Shown here one piece after another: positions 45,956 through 56,660 of a stretch of DNA of 64,000 nt. Position numbers and translations under genes: made by a program. Positions within the stretch are counted from its first letter, which is position 1; each line of letters starts with the position of its first letter. This DNA comes from Pseudomonas furukawaii (GTDB lineage Bacteria > Pseudomonadota > Gammaproteobacteria > Pseudomonadales > Pseudomonadaceae). The stretch lies in NCBI RefSeq assembly GCF_002355475.1, contig NZ_AP014862.1, forward strand, positions 6,076,001-6,140,000, given 5' to 3'. The notes below the pieces were generated by a model that did no database searches, was not told the DNA's origin, and saw only the letters and a list, made by a program, of their open reading frames with translations.

Positions 45956-46695
45956 GCCGGCACCTCGCCGTTGTTCAGCAGACGCCTGAGGAACTCCTGG
46001 GTGCGGACCTCGCGAGGCGCTCCAAGTACCTGCCGGGAAGCGCCCTCTTCGAGGATGCGCCCGCCGTAGAGGAAGCAGACCTTGTCGGCGACTTCCCGGG
46101 CGAAACCCATTTCGTGGGTCACCACCACCATGGTCATGCCTTCGTCCACGAGCTTGCGCATCACCGCCAGGACCTCGCCTACCAGTTCCGGATCGAGGGC
46201 CGAGGTGGGCTCGTCGAAGAGAATCGCCCTGGGGCGCATGGCCAACGCGCGGGCGATGGCCACCCGCTGTTGCTGGCCGCCGGAAAGCTCATCCGGGTAA
46301 GCGTCCATGCGGTGGGCCAGGCCCACTTTCTCCAGCAGCGCCCGGGCATGTTCACGAGCTTCCCGGGGGTTCTCCTTCTTCACGTAAACCGGCCCTTCCA
46401 TCACGTTCTCCAGGGCGGTGCGATGGGGGAACAGGTTGAAGCGCTGGAACACCATGGCCACCTGGGTACGGATGTCGTGGATGCCCTTGCCATGGCGATC
46501 GACCCGTTGCGACGAAACCAGGATCTCCCCCTGTTCGTAGGATTCCAGTCCGTTGATGCAGCGCAGCAGGGTGGATTTGCCGGAGCCCGATGGGCCGATC
46601 AGGCACACCACCTCGCCACTGCGGACCTCGAGGTCGATGCCCTCCAGCACACTGACGCTGCCGAAGCGCTTGTGGACGCCCTTGATCTCGATCAT
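45952..46695 (-). CDS. Polar amino acid ABC transporter ATPase
   Basis: A 247-residue GlnQ/HisP-type ATPase: Walker [10 protein letters not shown], signature [15 protein letters not shown], Walker [15 protein letters not shown], switch [15 protein letters not shown]. It is coupled by ATGA overlaps to the permease upstream and to the FAD oxidase downstream. Confidence 0.93.
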   Translation of the reverse strand: MIEIKGVHKRFGSVSVLEGIDLEVRSGEVVCLIGPSGSGKSTLLRCINGLESYEQGEILVSSQRVDRHGKGIHDIRTQVAMVFQRFNLFPHRTALENVMEGPVYVKKENPREAREHARALLEKVGLAHRMDAYPDELSGGQQQRVAIARALAMRPRAILFDEPTSALDPELVGEVLAVMRKLVDEGMTMVVVTHEMGFAREVADKVCFLYGGRILEEGASRQVLGAPREVRTQEFLRRLLNNGEVPA

Positions 46696-47348
46696 GCCTT
46701 TCTCCTCGTTCCGATCCGCGCTTCCAGGCGGCGCAATGCAAAGGACAGCGGGAGGCTCAGCGCGAGGTAGAGCAACGCCACCAGGGTGTAGACGGTCATG
46801 TTCTCGAAGGTGGAGGAGGCGATCAGCTGTCCGGCCCGGGTCATCTCCGCCACCGTGATGGTGGACACCAGGGAGGAGTCCTTGAGCATCATCACCAGGG
46901 TGTTGCCATAGGGCGGCAGGGCGATGCGGAAGGCCTGGGGCAGCACCACCCGCCGCATCACCATGGCACCGCGCATGCCGAGGGATTCGGCCGCTTCGAT
47001 CTGCCCCTGGTGGATGGCCTGGATGCCGGCGCGGAAGTTCTCCGCCTGGTACGCCGAGTAGGCGATGCCGAGGCCGATGACACCGGCCTGGAAGGCGGTG
47101 AGCTGGATGCCGAAGTCCGGCAGCACGAAGTAGATGTAGAACAGTTGCACGATGATCGGCAGGCCGCGGATGACATTGACCAGGCCGATGGCGAAGAGCG
47201 ACACGGCGCGAACCTTGGACACCATCATCAGGGCCAGGATGAGGCCGATGACGGAGCTGAGCAGGAAGGACCCGGCCGTGACCTGCAGGGTGACCACCGC
47301 CCCTTTCAGCAGAATGGGGAGGAAGTCCAGGGCGTTCTGGAGAAACAT
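46692..47348 (-). CDS. Polar amino acid ABC transporter permease
   Basis: A 218-residue HisM/GlnP-type permease with about five helices and the conserved cytoplasmic loop [24 protein letters not shown]. It probably works as a homodimer because only one permease gene is present. A strong hairpin lies between it and the binding-protein gene upstream. Confidence 0.92.
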   Translation of the reverse strand: MFLQNALDFLPILLKGAVVTLQVTAGSFLLSSVIGLILALMMVSKVRAVSLFAIGLVNVIRGLPIIVQLFYIYFVLPDFGIQLTAFQAGVIGLGIAYSAYQAENFRAGIQAIHQGQIEAAESLGMRGAMVMRRVVLPQAFRIALPPYGNTLVMMLKDSSLVSTITVAEMTRAGQLIASSTFENMTVYTLVALLYLALSLPLSFALRRLEARIGTRRKA

Positions 47349-47376
47349 GGCGCTACCCGAGGGAAGGTTCAGGAAG

Positions 47377-47396
47377 GCCCGCCCCGAGGGGCGGGC
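47377..47396 (-). terminator. Attenuating hairpin between binding protein and permease genes
   Basis: GCCCGCCCC and GGGGCGGGC, perfect 9-bp arms with a 2-base loop (8 bp with a 4-base loop in practice). It lies nine bases after the binding-protein stop. It probably lowers downstream expression so that binding protein is in excess, as in many ABC operons. Confidence 0.6.
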
Positions 47397-47405
47397 GGGG
47401 CATGC

Positions 47406-48164
47406 TCAATTGAGCTTCCACTTTTCGATGATGCCGGCGAGGGTGCCGTCGGCCTTGATGGCGGCGATGCCCCGGTTGACCCGCTCCAGGGTCTCCGGCT
47501 CGCCCTTGCGCACGATCAGGCAGACATCGCCCATGATCACCGGCTGGTAGCCCTGCACCAGGCGAACCTTGTCCTGGGTGCCCTGGGCCATCTGGTAGGC
47601 AAGGATCGGATGGTCGGCGAAGCCGGCCTTGATCCGTCCCAGGGCCAGGTCGCGCATCAGGTCGGCGATGGAGTCGTAGCCGCGCACTTCCTTGAACAGG
47701 CCGCGCTTGTTCAGTTCGTCGATGAACACCGTGCCCACCTGGGCGCCGACCACTTCGCCGGCCAGATCGTCCATGCGGGTGTAGGTACCGCTGTCGTCGG
47801 CGCGGACGATCAGGCCCTCGCCATAGCTGAACACCGGGTCGGAGTACTGCACCACCTTCTCCCGCGCCGGGGTGCGCAGCATGGCGGCGGAGATGAGGTC
47901 GATCTTCTTCGCGGTCAGCGAGGGGATCAGCGCGGCGAAGGTGGTCTGCTGGACCTCAACCTCGAAGCCACCAGCCTTGGCGACCGCCTGGGCGGCGTCG
48001 ACCATCATCCCCTGAATGCTCTGGCTCTTGACGTCGAGGAAGGTGAAAGGCACGCCGGTGGCGGTGGCGCCGACCTTGAAGGTCTCGGCGACGGCGCCGG
48101 AGGACAGGCCGAGCCCGGCCACCAGGGCCAGGGCGCATCTGAGAAGGCGGAAGCGAGGGTGCAT
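47406..48164 (-). CDS. Amino-acid-type periplasmic binding protein
   Basis: A 252-residue SBP family 3 protein. The signal peptide is about residues 1-26, ending GAVAE. Conserved segments are FKVGATATGVPFTFLD, LIPSLTAKKIDLISAAML (the family's L-x-x-x-K-x-D pattern), and GTVFIDELNK. It captures the transported amino acid or amine in the periplasm. It is the first gene of the operon and divergent from the IclR regulator. The ligand is not known; the linked oxidase suggests an amino-containing compound. Confidence 0.9.
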   Translation of the reverse strand: MHPRFRLLRCALALVAGLGLSSGAVAETFKVGATATGVPFTFLDVKSQSIQGMMVDAAQAVAKAGGFEVEVQQTTFAALIPSLTAKKIDLISAAMLRTPAREKVVQYSDPVFSYGEGLIVRADDSGTYTRMDDLAGEVVGAQVGTVFIDELNKRGLFKEVRGYDSIADLMRDLALGRIKAGFADHPILAYQMAQGTQDKVRLVQGYQPVIMGDVCLIVRKGEPETLERVNRGIAAIKADGTLAGIIEKWKLN

Positions 48165-48290
48165 GGCGGTTCTCCCATTGGACGCTGATTGTTGTCGTTG
48201 TGCGTTATGGATGGCCTCGGCTGATTCGGCAGGAGGCGTTGAACCGACTATAAGCGATTTACAAAAATCGTAAATAGATTTATAAATATC

Positions 48291-48304
48291 GAATATCGAT
48301 ATTC
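48291..48304. promoter_or_regulatory. Palindromic operator candidate between ABC operon and iclR
   Basis: GAATATCGATATTC is a perfect 14-base palindrome 29 bases before the IclR gene start. The adjoining AT-rich 48250-48290 holds repeated GATTTA-type motifs (GATTTACAAAAATCG, GATTTATAAATATC). This island is strikingly AT-rich for the genome and is the likely IclR binding region. Confidence 0.6.
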
Positions 48305-48332
48305 AGAACATAAAAAACAAGAGAGTGCAGCC

Positions 48333-49109
48333 GTGAACGACAACGACAACGCCCTGTTCAACCAGTCACTGGAGAAAGGCCTGGCCGTGTTGCGGGCCTT
48401 CGACGCCCAACGGCGCACCATGAACCTGGCGGAAGTGGCCGAGGCGGCCGGCATCAACAAGAGCTCCGCGCAGCGCATGATCCATACCCTGGAAGCGCTC
48501 GGATACGTGCGCAAGCACCCGCAGACCAAGCGCTTCCAGCTCACTCCCCGGGTCATGGAGATCGGTTACAACTACCTCGCCGCCGACACCCTGGTGGACG
48601 TGGCCAACCCCTTCCTTGCCGAACTGGCGCAGATCACCGGGGAAACCACCAACCTCACCGAGCCCGATGGTGTGGAAATGGTCTACGTGGCGCGCTTCGT
48701 GGCGCCCAAATTCATCCCCATCCACATGCCCATCGGCAGCCGCATCCCGATGTACTGCACGGGCTCCGGCCGTGCCTACCTGAGCGCACTGGAGGACGGG
48801 GAGGTGCGTGAACTGCTGGCCGCCAGCGAATTGCAGCGGCACACCCAGCAGACCCTGGTGGACCCGGAGGCGATCCTCGCGCAGGTGTCGATGACCCGGG
48901 CCAAGGGCTACGCGATCAACAACGAGGAGCTGTTTCTGGGCGACATGACCATCGCCGCGCCGATCCTCGGCAGCCAAGGCCGCCCGGTGGCGTCGGTGCA
49001 CGTGGTGGCTCCCACCAGCCGCTGGACCCAGGCGGAGGCGGAGCGCCGCCTAGCGCCGGCGGTGATCGAGTGCGCGCGGGCGATCCGGACGTCGATCCGG
49101 ACGCTCTAG
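48333..49109 (+). CDS. IclR-family regulator of the adjacent transport/oxidase operon
   Basis: A 258-residue IclR protein. The winged helix (about 8-70) has LAEVAEAAGINKSSAQRMIHTLEALGYV, and the GAF-like effector domain covers about 85-250 with MPIGSRIPMYCTGSGRAYLSAL. The start used is GTG or ATG-like at 48333 (MNDNDNALFNQSLEKGL). The last codons are CTC then TAG, and that CTAG is the target site of the adjacent insertion remnant. It is divergent from the ABC operon, which it probably regulates. Confidence 0.88.
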   Translation: MNDNDNALFNQSLEKGLAVLRAFDAQRRTMNLAEVAEAAGINKSSAQRMIHTLEALGYVRKHPQTKRFQLTPRVMEIGYNYLAADTLVDVANPFLAELAQITGETTNLTEPDGVEMVYVARFVAPKFIPIHMPIGSRIPMYCTGSGRAYLSALEDGEVRELLAASELQRHTQQTLVDPEAILAQVSMTRAKGYAINNEELFLGDMTIAAPILGSQGRPVASVHVVAPTSRWTQAEAERRLAPAVIECARAIRTSIRTL

Positions 49110-49388
49110 CAGCCTGTTGATATTCACCGCCATGACTGCGGCCGCATCCAGGACCCGCTGAGCGACCAAAGCCTGCACTTTGACGACCTGACGCCGATGC
49201 TCGAAGGACTGAGAGGGCTCGAGACTCGCCGGCACTCAGAAATCGAGCTTGGCGACAGTGAACAGGGACTCCTGAGCGATATCGGCTCCACGCATGGAAA
49301 TCGAGGTCTCCGGCGGATTGGCGCCGATACCGTAGACCTCACACCTCAACGCCAGGCCGGGCGTGGACGAATTTCAACAGGCTGCTAG
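49106..49388. mobile_element. Internally deleted insertion element (275 bp) with terminal inverted repeats
   Basis: CAGCCTGTTGA at 49110-49120 and its complement TCAACAGGCTG at 49374-49384 are perfect ends. CTAG flanks both (49106-49109, 49385-49388), consistent with a 4-base target duplication. On the minus strand 49286 onward reads MRGADIAQESLFTVAKLDF then a stop. This resembles the N-terminus of IS1182/IS5-type transposases, so the inside is a deletion remnant of a larger element (MITE-like). It sits between the iclR stop and the RpiR stop and disrupts neither gene. Confidence 0.7.
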
Positions 49389-49392
49389 CGGC

Positions 49393-50259
49393 TCAGTCCT
49401 CGGCGTTCTTGATGGACTTGGGCGACAGCCGCAGGCTCCGCAGGCTGCGCTTCACGCTCTTGAGGTGGTTGACCAGGGTCGGGCCACGGGCCATGGCGAC
49501 GCCCATGGCCAGCACGTCGATCACCACCAGGTGGGCGATGCGGGAGGTGAGCGGGGTGTAGATCTCGGTGTCTTCCTGCACGTCGATGGCCAGGTTCACC
49601 GTGGCCAGGTCCGCCAGGGGGGTCTGGCTCGGGCACAGGGTGATCAGGGTGGCGCCGGCCTCACGCACCAGGTTGGCGGTGATCAGCAGGTCCTTCGAAC
49701 GGCCCGACTGGGAGATGCAGATGGCCACGTCCGAGGGCTTGAGGGTCACCGCCGACATGGCCTGCATGTGCGGGTCGGAATAGGCGGCGGCGGTCAGCAG
49801 CAGACGGAAGAACTTGTGCTGGGCGTCGGCAGCCACCGCACCGGAGGCGCCGAAGCCGTAGAACTCCACCCGCTGGGCATGGGCGCAGGCGTTGATGGCG
49901 CGCTGCAGGGCCTCGGGGTCGAGCTTCTCGCGCACTTCCATCAGGGTGTGCAGGGTGGTGTCGAAGATCTTCAGGCTGAAATCCGCCACCGAGTCGTCCT
50001 CGTGGATGGCGAACTGGCCGAAGCTGGCGCCGGCGGCCAGGCTCTGGGCCAGTTTCAGCTTGAGATCCTGGAAGCCGCCGCAGCCGATGGCCCGGCAGAA
50101 GCGGACGATGGTGGGTTCGCTGACCCCGACGCCCTGGGCCAGGTCGGCCATGGAGCTGTGCATGACCGCAGCGGGATCGAGCAGGACGTGGTCGGCGACT
50201 TTCAGTTCCGACTTGCGCAGCAGATGCCGCGACTGGGCGATATGTTGCAGCAGATTCAC
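49393..50259 (-). CDS. RpiR/HexR-like regulator divergent from zwf
   Basis: A 288-residue regulator. The N-terminal HTH_6 domain (about 1-77) contains LAQGVGVSEPTIVRFCRAIGC, and the SIS phosphosugar-binding domain (about 120-260) has VEFYGFGASGAVAADAQHKF and ICISQSGRSKDLL. The GTG start at 50259 gives the usual N-terminus NLLQHIAQSR. It is a paralogue type distinct from the HexR beside the main zwf-pgl-eda cluster in pseudomonads. The 15-bp palindrome 100 bases upstream fits the HexR-type site. It probably senses KDPG or another phosphosugar. Confidence 0.88.
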   Translation of the reverse strand: MNLLQHIAQSRHLLRKSELKVADHVLLDPAAVMHSSMADLAQGVGVSEPTIVRFCRAIGCGGFQDLKLKLAQSLAAGASFGQFAIHEDDSVADFSLKIFDTTLHTLMEVREKLDPEALQRAINACAHAQRVEFYGFGASGAVAADAQHKFFRLLLTAAAYSDPHMQAMSAVTLKPSDVAICISQSGRSKDLLITANLVREAGATLITLCPSQTPLADLATVNLAIDVQEDTEIYTPLTSRIAHLVVIDVLAMGVAMARGPTLVNHLKSVKRSLRSLRLSPKSIKNAED

Positions 50260-50358
50260 AGGGCAGGCTCTGTCTGGAATGGGCATTGGGCCAGTTTCTT
50301 CGGTCATGCGACGGGCCGCGACTCGGTTATGATCGGAGAAACCTGGCTGTAGCGAGCT

Positions 50359-50373
50359 TGTAGTTATACTACA
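50359..50373. promoter_or_regulatory. HexR-type palindrome before zwf
   Basis: TGTAGT-TAT-ACTACA, perfect 6-bp arms with a 3-base centre. It matches the gammaproteobacterial HexR consensus, which I recall as TGTARTnnnAyTACA-like. It lies in the divergent region between the RpiR regulator and zwf, 65 bases before the zwf start. Confidence 0.72.
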
Positions 50374-50438
50374 TAAGTCGCTTTTCCGCCCAGTTGAACC
50401 ACCCATTTACCCAAATCCAAGGTAGGGAGAGCGCATCC

Positions 50439-51881
<1,443 letters not shown>

Positions 51882-51911
51882 GCGCCACGAGAAAGCCGGC
51901 CCGCCGCGTGG

Positions 51912-51988
51912 GGTGGACGTCGCTGTTCACGTCCACCGACGAAGCCCCCGTCCCGCTCCGATGGTGGACCGGTGAAGCCTGGTCCACC
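51912..51988. repeat. Pair of GTGGAC/GTCCAC hairpins after zwf
   Basis: GGTGGACGT with ACGTCCACC (51912-51937, 9-bp stem) and GGTGGACC with GGTCCACC (51963-51988, 8-bp stem) stand in the 218-base zwf-trhP gap. The two units share the GGTGGAC core and are probably a repetitive extragenic element, which may also terminate zwf. Confidence 0.6.
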
Positions 51989-52099
51989 CTGCGAGCCCCC
52001 CAGGAATGCCTGCGCCCCGCGCCGTCATTGCTCCAGCGCAATATCCGGGCCGGACGACGTGCCTAGAATCCCCGGCTTTTCGCGTCACGAGCACTGTCC

Positions 52100-53443
52100 A
52101 TGTCCCGCGTCCCCGCCCCCGAACTGCTCTCCCCCGCCGGCACCCTCAAGGCCATGCGCCACGCCTTCGCCTATGGCGCCGACGCCGTCTACGCCGGCCA
52201 GCCGCGCTACAGCCTGCGGGTACGCAACAACGAGTTCGACCACGCCCGCCTCGCCCAGGGCATCGCCGAGGCCCAGGCCGCCGGCAAGCGTTTCTACGTG
52301 GTGGTGAACATCGCGCCGCATAACGCCAAGTTGCGCACCTTCCTCAAGGACCTGGAGCCGGTGGTGGCCATGGGACCGGACGCACTGATCATGTCCGATC
52401 CCGGCCTGATCATGCTGGTTCGCCAGCATTTCCCCCATATTCCGGTGCATCTGTCGGTGCAGGCCAATGCCGTCAACTGGGCCAGCGTGAAGTTCTGGCA
52501 GCAGCAGGGCCTGAGCCGGGTGATCCTGTCCCGGGAGCTGTCGCTGGACGAGATCGAGGAGATTCGCCGGGAAGTGCCGGAGATGGAACTGGAGGTCTTC
52601 GTCCACGGCGCCCTGTGCATGGCCTACTCCGGCCGCTGCCTGCTGTCGGGCTACCTGAACCACCGCGACCCCAACCAGGGCACCTGCACCAACGCCTGCC
52701 GCTGGCAGTACGGCGCCACGCCGGCCGCCGAGGACGAACTGGGCCAGCTGATGCCCGCCCTGGGCTGCGGCAGCCCGAGCGAGCGACTGTTCCTGCTGGA
52801 GGAGGCCAACCGCCCCGGCGAGGCAATGTCCGCCTGGGAAGACGAGCACGGCACCTACATCATGAACTCCAAGGACCTGCGGGCCATCCACCACGTCGAG
52901 CGCCTGGCCCGCGCGGGCGTGCATTCGCTGAAGATCGAGGGCCGCACCAAGTCCCACTTCTACGTGGCGCGGACCGCCCAGGCCTACCGCCGGGCCATCG
53001 ACGACGCCGTCGCCGGCCGACCCTTCGACCGGGCGCTGATGGATGACCTGGAGTCCCTCGCCAACCGGGGCTACACCGAGGGTTTCCTGCGCCGCCACGT
53101 GCATGACGAGTACCAGAACTACGAGCATGGCTACTCCCTGGCCGAGCGCCACCAGTTCGTCGGGGAGTTCACCGGGGTGGTGCGCCACGGCTTGGCGGAA
53201 GTGCGGGTGAAGAATCACTTCGCCGTGGGCGATCGCCTGCAGCTGATGACGCCCGGGGGCAACCTGGATTTCCGCCTGGAGGCCCTGGAAAACCGCTTCG
53301 GCGAGCGCCATGCGGTGGCGCCGGGGGATGGCCACCTCCTCTACCTGCCGCTACCGGCGGACGCCGACCTGGAAAACGCCCTGCTGCTGCGCTGGTTCAG
53401 CACCGGCCAGAACAGCCGCCAACCTCGGGCACAGGCCCTGTAG
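52100..53443 (+). CDS. trhP: tRNA 5-hydroxyuridine synthase TrhP (peptidase U32 family)
   Basis: A 447-residue U32-family protein, formerly YegQ. The N-terminus is PELLSPAGTLKAMRHAFAYGADAVYAG, and the U32 signature is EVFVHGALCMAYSGRCLLS. The cysteine cluster (C in ALCMAY, SGRCLLS, GTCTNACRW) would bind the Fe-S cluster. A C-terminal barrel domain is present. TrhP uses prephenate to hydroxylate U34 of tRNAs rather than cutting peptides. A Pseudomonas-like -10 TAGAAT lies about 35 bases upstream of the ATG. Confidence 0.9.
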   Translation: MSRVPAPELLSPAGTLKAMRHAFAYGADAVYAGQPRYSLRVRNNEFDHARLAQGIAEAQAAGKRFYVVVNIAPHNAKLRTFLKDLEPVVAMGPDALIMSDPGLIMLVRQHFPHIPVHLSVQANAVNWASVKFWQQQGLSRVILSRELSLDEIEEIRREVPEMELEVFVHGALCMAYSGRCLLSGYLNHRDPNQGTCTNACRWQYGATPAAEDELGQLMPALGCGSPSERLFLLEEANRPGEAMSAWEDEHGTYIMNSKDLRAIHHVERLARAGVHSLKIEGRTKSHFYVARTAQAYRRAIDDAVAGRPFDRALMDDLESLANRGYTEGFLRRHVHDEYQNYEHGYSLAERHQFVGEFTGVVRHGLAEVRVKNHFAVGDRLQLMTPGGNLDFRLEALENRFGERHAVAPGDGHLLYLPLPADADLENALLLRWFSTGQNSRQPRAQAL

Positions 53444-53511
53444 CCCCTGTGCAAAAGGCCATTCGCGAGCAGCGCTCGCGCCTGCGGGACGGCGAGGCGC
53501 GAGCCTGATCG

Positions 53512-53543
53512 GTAGCCCGGATGCAATCCGGGACCGGAGCTAC
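53512..53543. repeat. REP-like palindromic element
   Basis: CCCGGAT-GCA-ATCCGGG nested inside GTAGC and GCTAC (outer arms 53512-53516 and 53539-53543). It is a dispersed extragenic palindrome type common in Pseudomonas, located between the convergent trhP and GGDEF/EAL genes. Confidence 0.6.
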
Positions 53544-53573
53544 GGGCTTCACCCTTGTCCAGGCCAGTCCATT

Positions 53574-56459
53574 TCAGCGCCAGAGCGCCGTGGCCTGCTC
53601 CTGGAGCAGCCGGACGAAACAGGGCACCTCCACCGGCGGGCTGATGAGGTAGCCCTGGATCTCGTCGCAACGCTGGCTGCGCAGGAAGTTCAGCTGCTCC
53701 TGGTTCTCCACGCCCTCGGCCACCACCTTCAGCTCCAGGCTGTGGGCCATGGCGATGATGGCGCGGGTGATGGCGGCATCCTCGCTGCCGGCGGAGAGGT
53801 CGCGGATGAAGGTCTGGTCGATCTTCACGTAGTCCACCGGGAAGCGCTTCAGGTAGCTCAGGGACGAGTAGCCGGTGCCGAAGTCGTCGATGGCCAGCTT
53901 CACGCCGATCTGGCGCAACTGGTGGAAGGTGGCGATGACGTTCTCGACATTCTCCAGCAGGTGGCTTTCGGTCAGTTCAAGCTCCAGCAGGCGCGCCGGC
54001 AGACCGGTTTCCTCCAGCACCTGGCGCACCAGGCAGACCAGCTTGCCCTGGCGCAGCTGGTGCATCGACAGGTTCACCGAGACACGGATATCCGCCAGGC
54101 CCTGGCGCTGCCAGTCACGGGCCTGGAGGCAGGCCTGGCGCAGCACGAACTCGCCGATGGGGGCGATCAGGCCGGTCTCTTCCGCCAGGCCGATGAAATC
54201 CCCCGGCGGCACCAGGCCCAGCTGCGGATGGCGCCAGCGCACCAGGGCCTCGGCGGCGTTCAGGCTGTTGTCGGCCAGGCACAGCTTGGGCTGGTAGAAG
54301 ACCTCCAGCTGGCCCTCTTCGATGCCCTTGCGCAGCTGGGTTTCCATCTGCAGGCGCTCCAGGGTGCAGGCCTGGAGGTTGTCGGTGAAGAACTGGAAGC
54401 TGTTGCCGCCCAGGTGCTTGGCGTGCTGCATGGCCATGTTGGCCTGACTGAGCAGGGCCGAGATGTCCCGGGCGTTATCCGGCAGCAGGCTGATGCCGAG
54501 GGAGCCGCTGATCACCAGTTCGTGACCGCCGACGTCCATGGGCATGCGCAGCTTGCCCAGCAGCCGGCTGGCCTGGCGCGCGAGGCTGGCGACGTTGCCG
54601 TAGGCATCGAGGATCACCGCGAACTCGTCACCGGAGAGCCGGGCGATGGTGTCGGCTTCCGGCATCGCCTGGGTCAGTCTCCGGCTCACCTGGCGCAGCA
54701 GCTGGTCCGCCACTTCGTGGCCCAGGCTGTCGTTGAGCACCTTGAAACGGTCCAGGTCGATGTGCAGCAGGGCCAGCGAGCGGCCGCCGTGGCGCGCCCG
54801 CTCGCAGGCCTCGTGGAGGCGATCCTTGAACAGGGTACGGTTGGCCAGGCCCGTGAGCTCGTCGTAGTGGGACAGGTAGCGCAGGCGTTCCTCGGCCTCG
54901 CGACGGGCTGACAGGTCGGCGAAGAAGCCGACGATGTGGCTGACGTTGCCCCGGGAATCCCGCACCACATTGAGTTGCAGCCACTGGGGATAGAGCTCGC
55001 CGTTCTTGCGAATGTCGGTCAGCTCGCCCTGCCAGCTGCCGCTGAGCTCCAGTTCGGCGCGGATCATATGCAGGCGGCGACGGGTCTCGCGGCTGCCGAT
55101 CAGGGTGGACAGGTTACGGTCCAGCACTTCGTCCTGGCGATAGCCGGTGACCTGGCTGAACGCGGCGTTGGCCTGGATGATCCGGTAATCCGGGTCGAGG
55201 ATGACGATGCCCTCGCTGGCGGCCTCGAACACGGTGGCGGACAGGCGCTGCTCCTCTTCCCGCAGCTTGCGCGCGGTGATGTCGCTGCGGGTGCCGATCA
55301 TCCGCAGCACCTTGCCTTCGGCGTTGCGTTCCACCACCCGGCCACGGTCCTCGACCCAGACCCAGTGGCCGTCCTTGTGGCGCACCCGGTAGTCGATGGC
55401 GTAACCGTCGGTGCGGCCCTTGAGGTGCTCCACCAGGGCCCGGCGCAGCAGGGGCAGGTCGTCCGGGTGCAGGCGTGGCTTGAGGTCGCTGAGGACGCGG
55501 GTCACCTCCTCTTCCTCGATGCCGAAGATGGCCTTGAGCTGGGAGTGGTGGACTTCGTCGGTCTCCAGGTTCCAGTCCCACAGGCCCAGCTCGCTGGCCT
55601 CCAGGGCCAGGGCCAGGCGTGCCTCGCTCTTGGCCAGGGCGTGGGTGGCGTCGGCCAGCTCCAGGGTGCGCTGGGCCACCCGCATCTCCAGCTCGTCATG
55701 GGCCCGGCGCAGTTCGCGCTCGGCGCGGCGACGCTGCTCCACCTCGCGCTCCAGCTCCTCGTTGAGGCCCTCGGCGCGGCTCTTGGCCTGCTCCAGGTGA
55801 CTGATCAGGGCCTGGTTCTGGAAGCGCTGCAGCAGGCTGCGCCGGACCAGCCGGTTGACCTGCCAGGCCACCACCATGAGCGAGATGGAGAGGATCACGC
55901 CGAGCACGCCCCAGCCCCGCAACTGCGGGGTATCACCCAGCAGCAGCCAGGTGATGGAAGGCAGCAGGCAGGGCAAGGCGAAGGTGAGGAAGGCCGACAG
56001 GCTGACGGCGTAGGCGACACTGGCGGAGAGGATGGCGGCAGCGATCAGGCCATAGACCAGCGCCTGCTGGAGGAAAGCATCCGGCGGCACCAGCAGCACG
56101 ACCGCGAAGGCCAGGGTGAGGCCGGAGGCGGCGGCGCCGAGGAGAAAGGCGCGGCGCCAGCGCGGGCAGGCCTGCCGGGCCGGCTCGGCGCGCTTGAAGG
56201 CGGCCACCTGGGTCAGCCGCAGCACGGCCAGCAGCACCAGCCAGATCAGCCAGCCGCCCAGCAGCAGCTTGTTGCCCGTGCCCCAGAGCAGGTAGGCGCA
56301 GGCCGGGCCATTGAGCAGCATGAACAGGGTCGGGACCTGGGATCCCTGGTACAGCAGGCGCGTGCGCTCGGCCGCAATGTCGGTCGCGAACTGCTGGTGG
56401 ATCTCGCGGCTGTCGGCCAGGGACAGCGTTCGGCCGGCGGGCATCGGGGTAACGGTCAT
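53574..56459 (-). CDS. Membrane GGDEF/EAL c-di-GMP protein with PAS domains
   Basis: A 961-residue inner-membrane protein. Five to six N-terminal helices (about 35-205) are followed by a coiled coil (about 215-275). Two PAS/PAC domains follow (about 280-395 with [15 protein letters not shown]; about 400-520 with [16 protein letters not shown]). The GGDEF domain (about 525-690) has the signature RLSGDEFAV in place of GGDEF. The EAL domain (about 705-950) is intact: [42 protein letters not shown]. It probably degrades c-di-GMP, and synthesis is also possible since SGDEF variants can be active. P. aeruginosa has one at the same locus beside uvrD. Confidence 0.92.
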   Translation of the reverse strand: MTVTPMPAGRTLSLADSREIHQQFATDIAAERTRLLYQGSQVPTLFMLLNGPACAYLLWGTGNKLLLGGWLIWLVLLAVLRLTQVAAFKRAEPARQACPRWRRAFLLGAAASGLTLAFAVVLLVPPDAFLQQALVYGLIAAAILSASVAYAVSLSAFLTFALPCLLPSITWLLLGDTPQLRGWGVLGVILSISLMVVAWQVNRLVRRSLLQRFQNQALISHLEQAKSRAEGLNEELEREVEQRRRAERELRRAHDELEMRVAQRTLELADATHALAKSEARLALALEASELGLWDWNLETDEVHHSQLKAIFGIEEEEVTRVLSDLKPRLHPDDLPLLRRALVEHLKGRTDGYAIDYRVRHKDGHWVWVEDRGRVVERNAEGKVLRMIGTRSDITARKLREEEQRLSATVFEAASEGIVILDPDYRIIQANAAFSQVTGYRQDEVLDRNLSTLIGSRETRRRLHMIRAELELSGSWQGELTDIRKNGELYPQWLQLNVVRDSRGNVSHIVGFFADLSARREAEERLRYLSHYDELTGLANRTLFKDRLHEACERARHGGRSLALLHIDLDRFKVLNDSLGHEVADQLLRQVSRRLTQAMPEADTIARLSGDEFAVILDAYGNVASLARQASRLLGKLRMPMDVGGHELVISGSLGISLLPDNARDISALLSQANMAMQHAKHLGGNSFQFFTDNLQACTLERLQMETQLRKGIEEGQLEVFYQPKLCLADNSLNAAEALVRWRHPQLGLVPPGDFIGLAEETGLIAPIGEFVLRQACLQARDWQRQGLADIRVSVNLSMHQLRQGKLVCLVRQVLEETGLPARLLELELTESHLLENVENVIATFHQLRQIGVKLAIDDFGTGYSSLSYLKRFPVDYVKIDQTFIRDLSAGSEDAAITRAIIAMAHSLELKVVAEGVENQEQLNFLRSQRCDEIQGYLISPPVEVPCFVRLLQEQATALWR

Positions 56460-56660
56460 AGGCGCTTTTCTTGTAGTGGTCTGCCTAGGCGAGCCGGGAG
56501 CTTACCCGAGCGGACGGCGGCTGCAATAGCTTTATGTGCGAGGTTCCGGACGAGCGCCCCCCTACTTTGGAAGCGCCTCTGGCGCGGGGCCCGGCGACCG
56601 TCCGACCGACTGCCCGATCGTCGGTTTGCCCTGCTCAGGCGGCGCCCCTAGAATGCCGCG

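Noticed and set aside
49050-49342. Short frames inside the 275-bp insertion element
   Set aside because: They are fragments of a deleted transposase and of the element ends, not functional genes.
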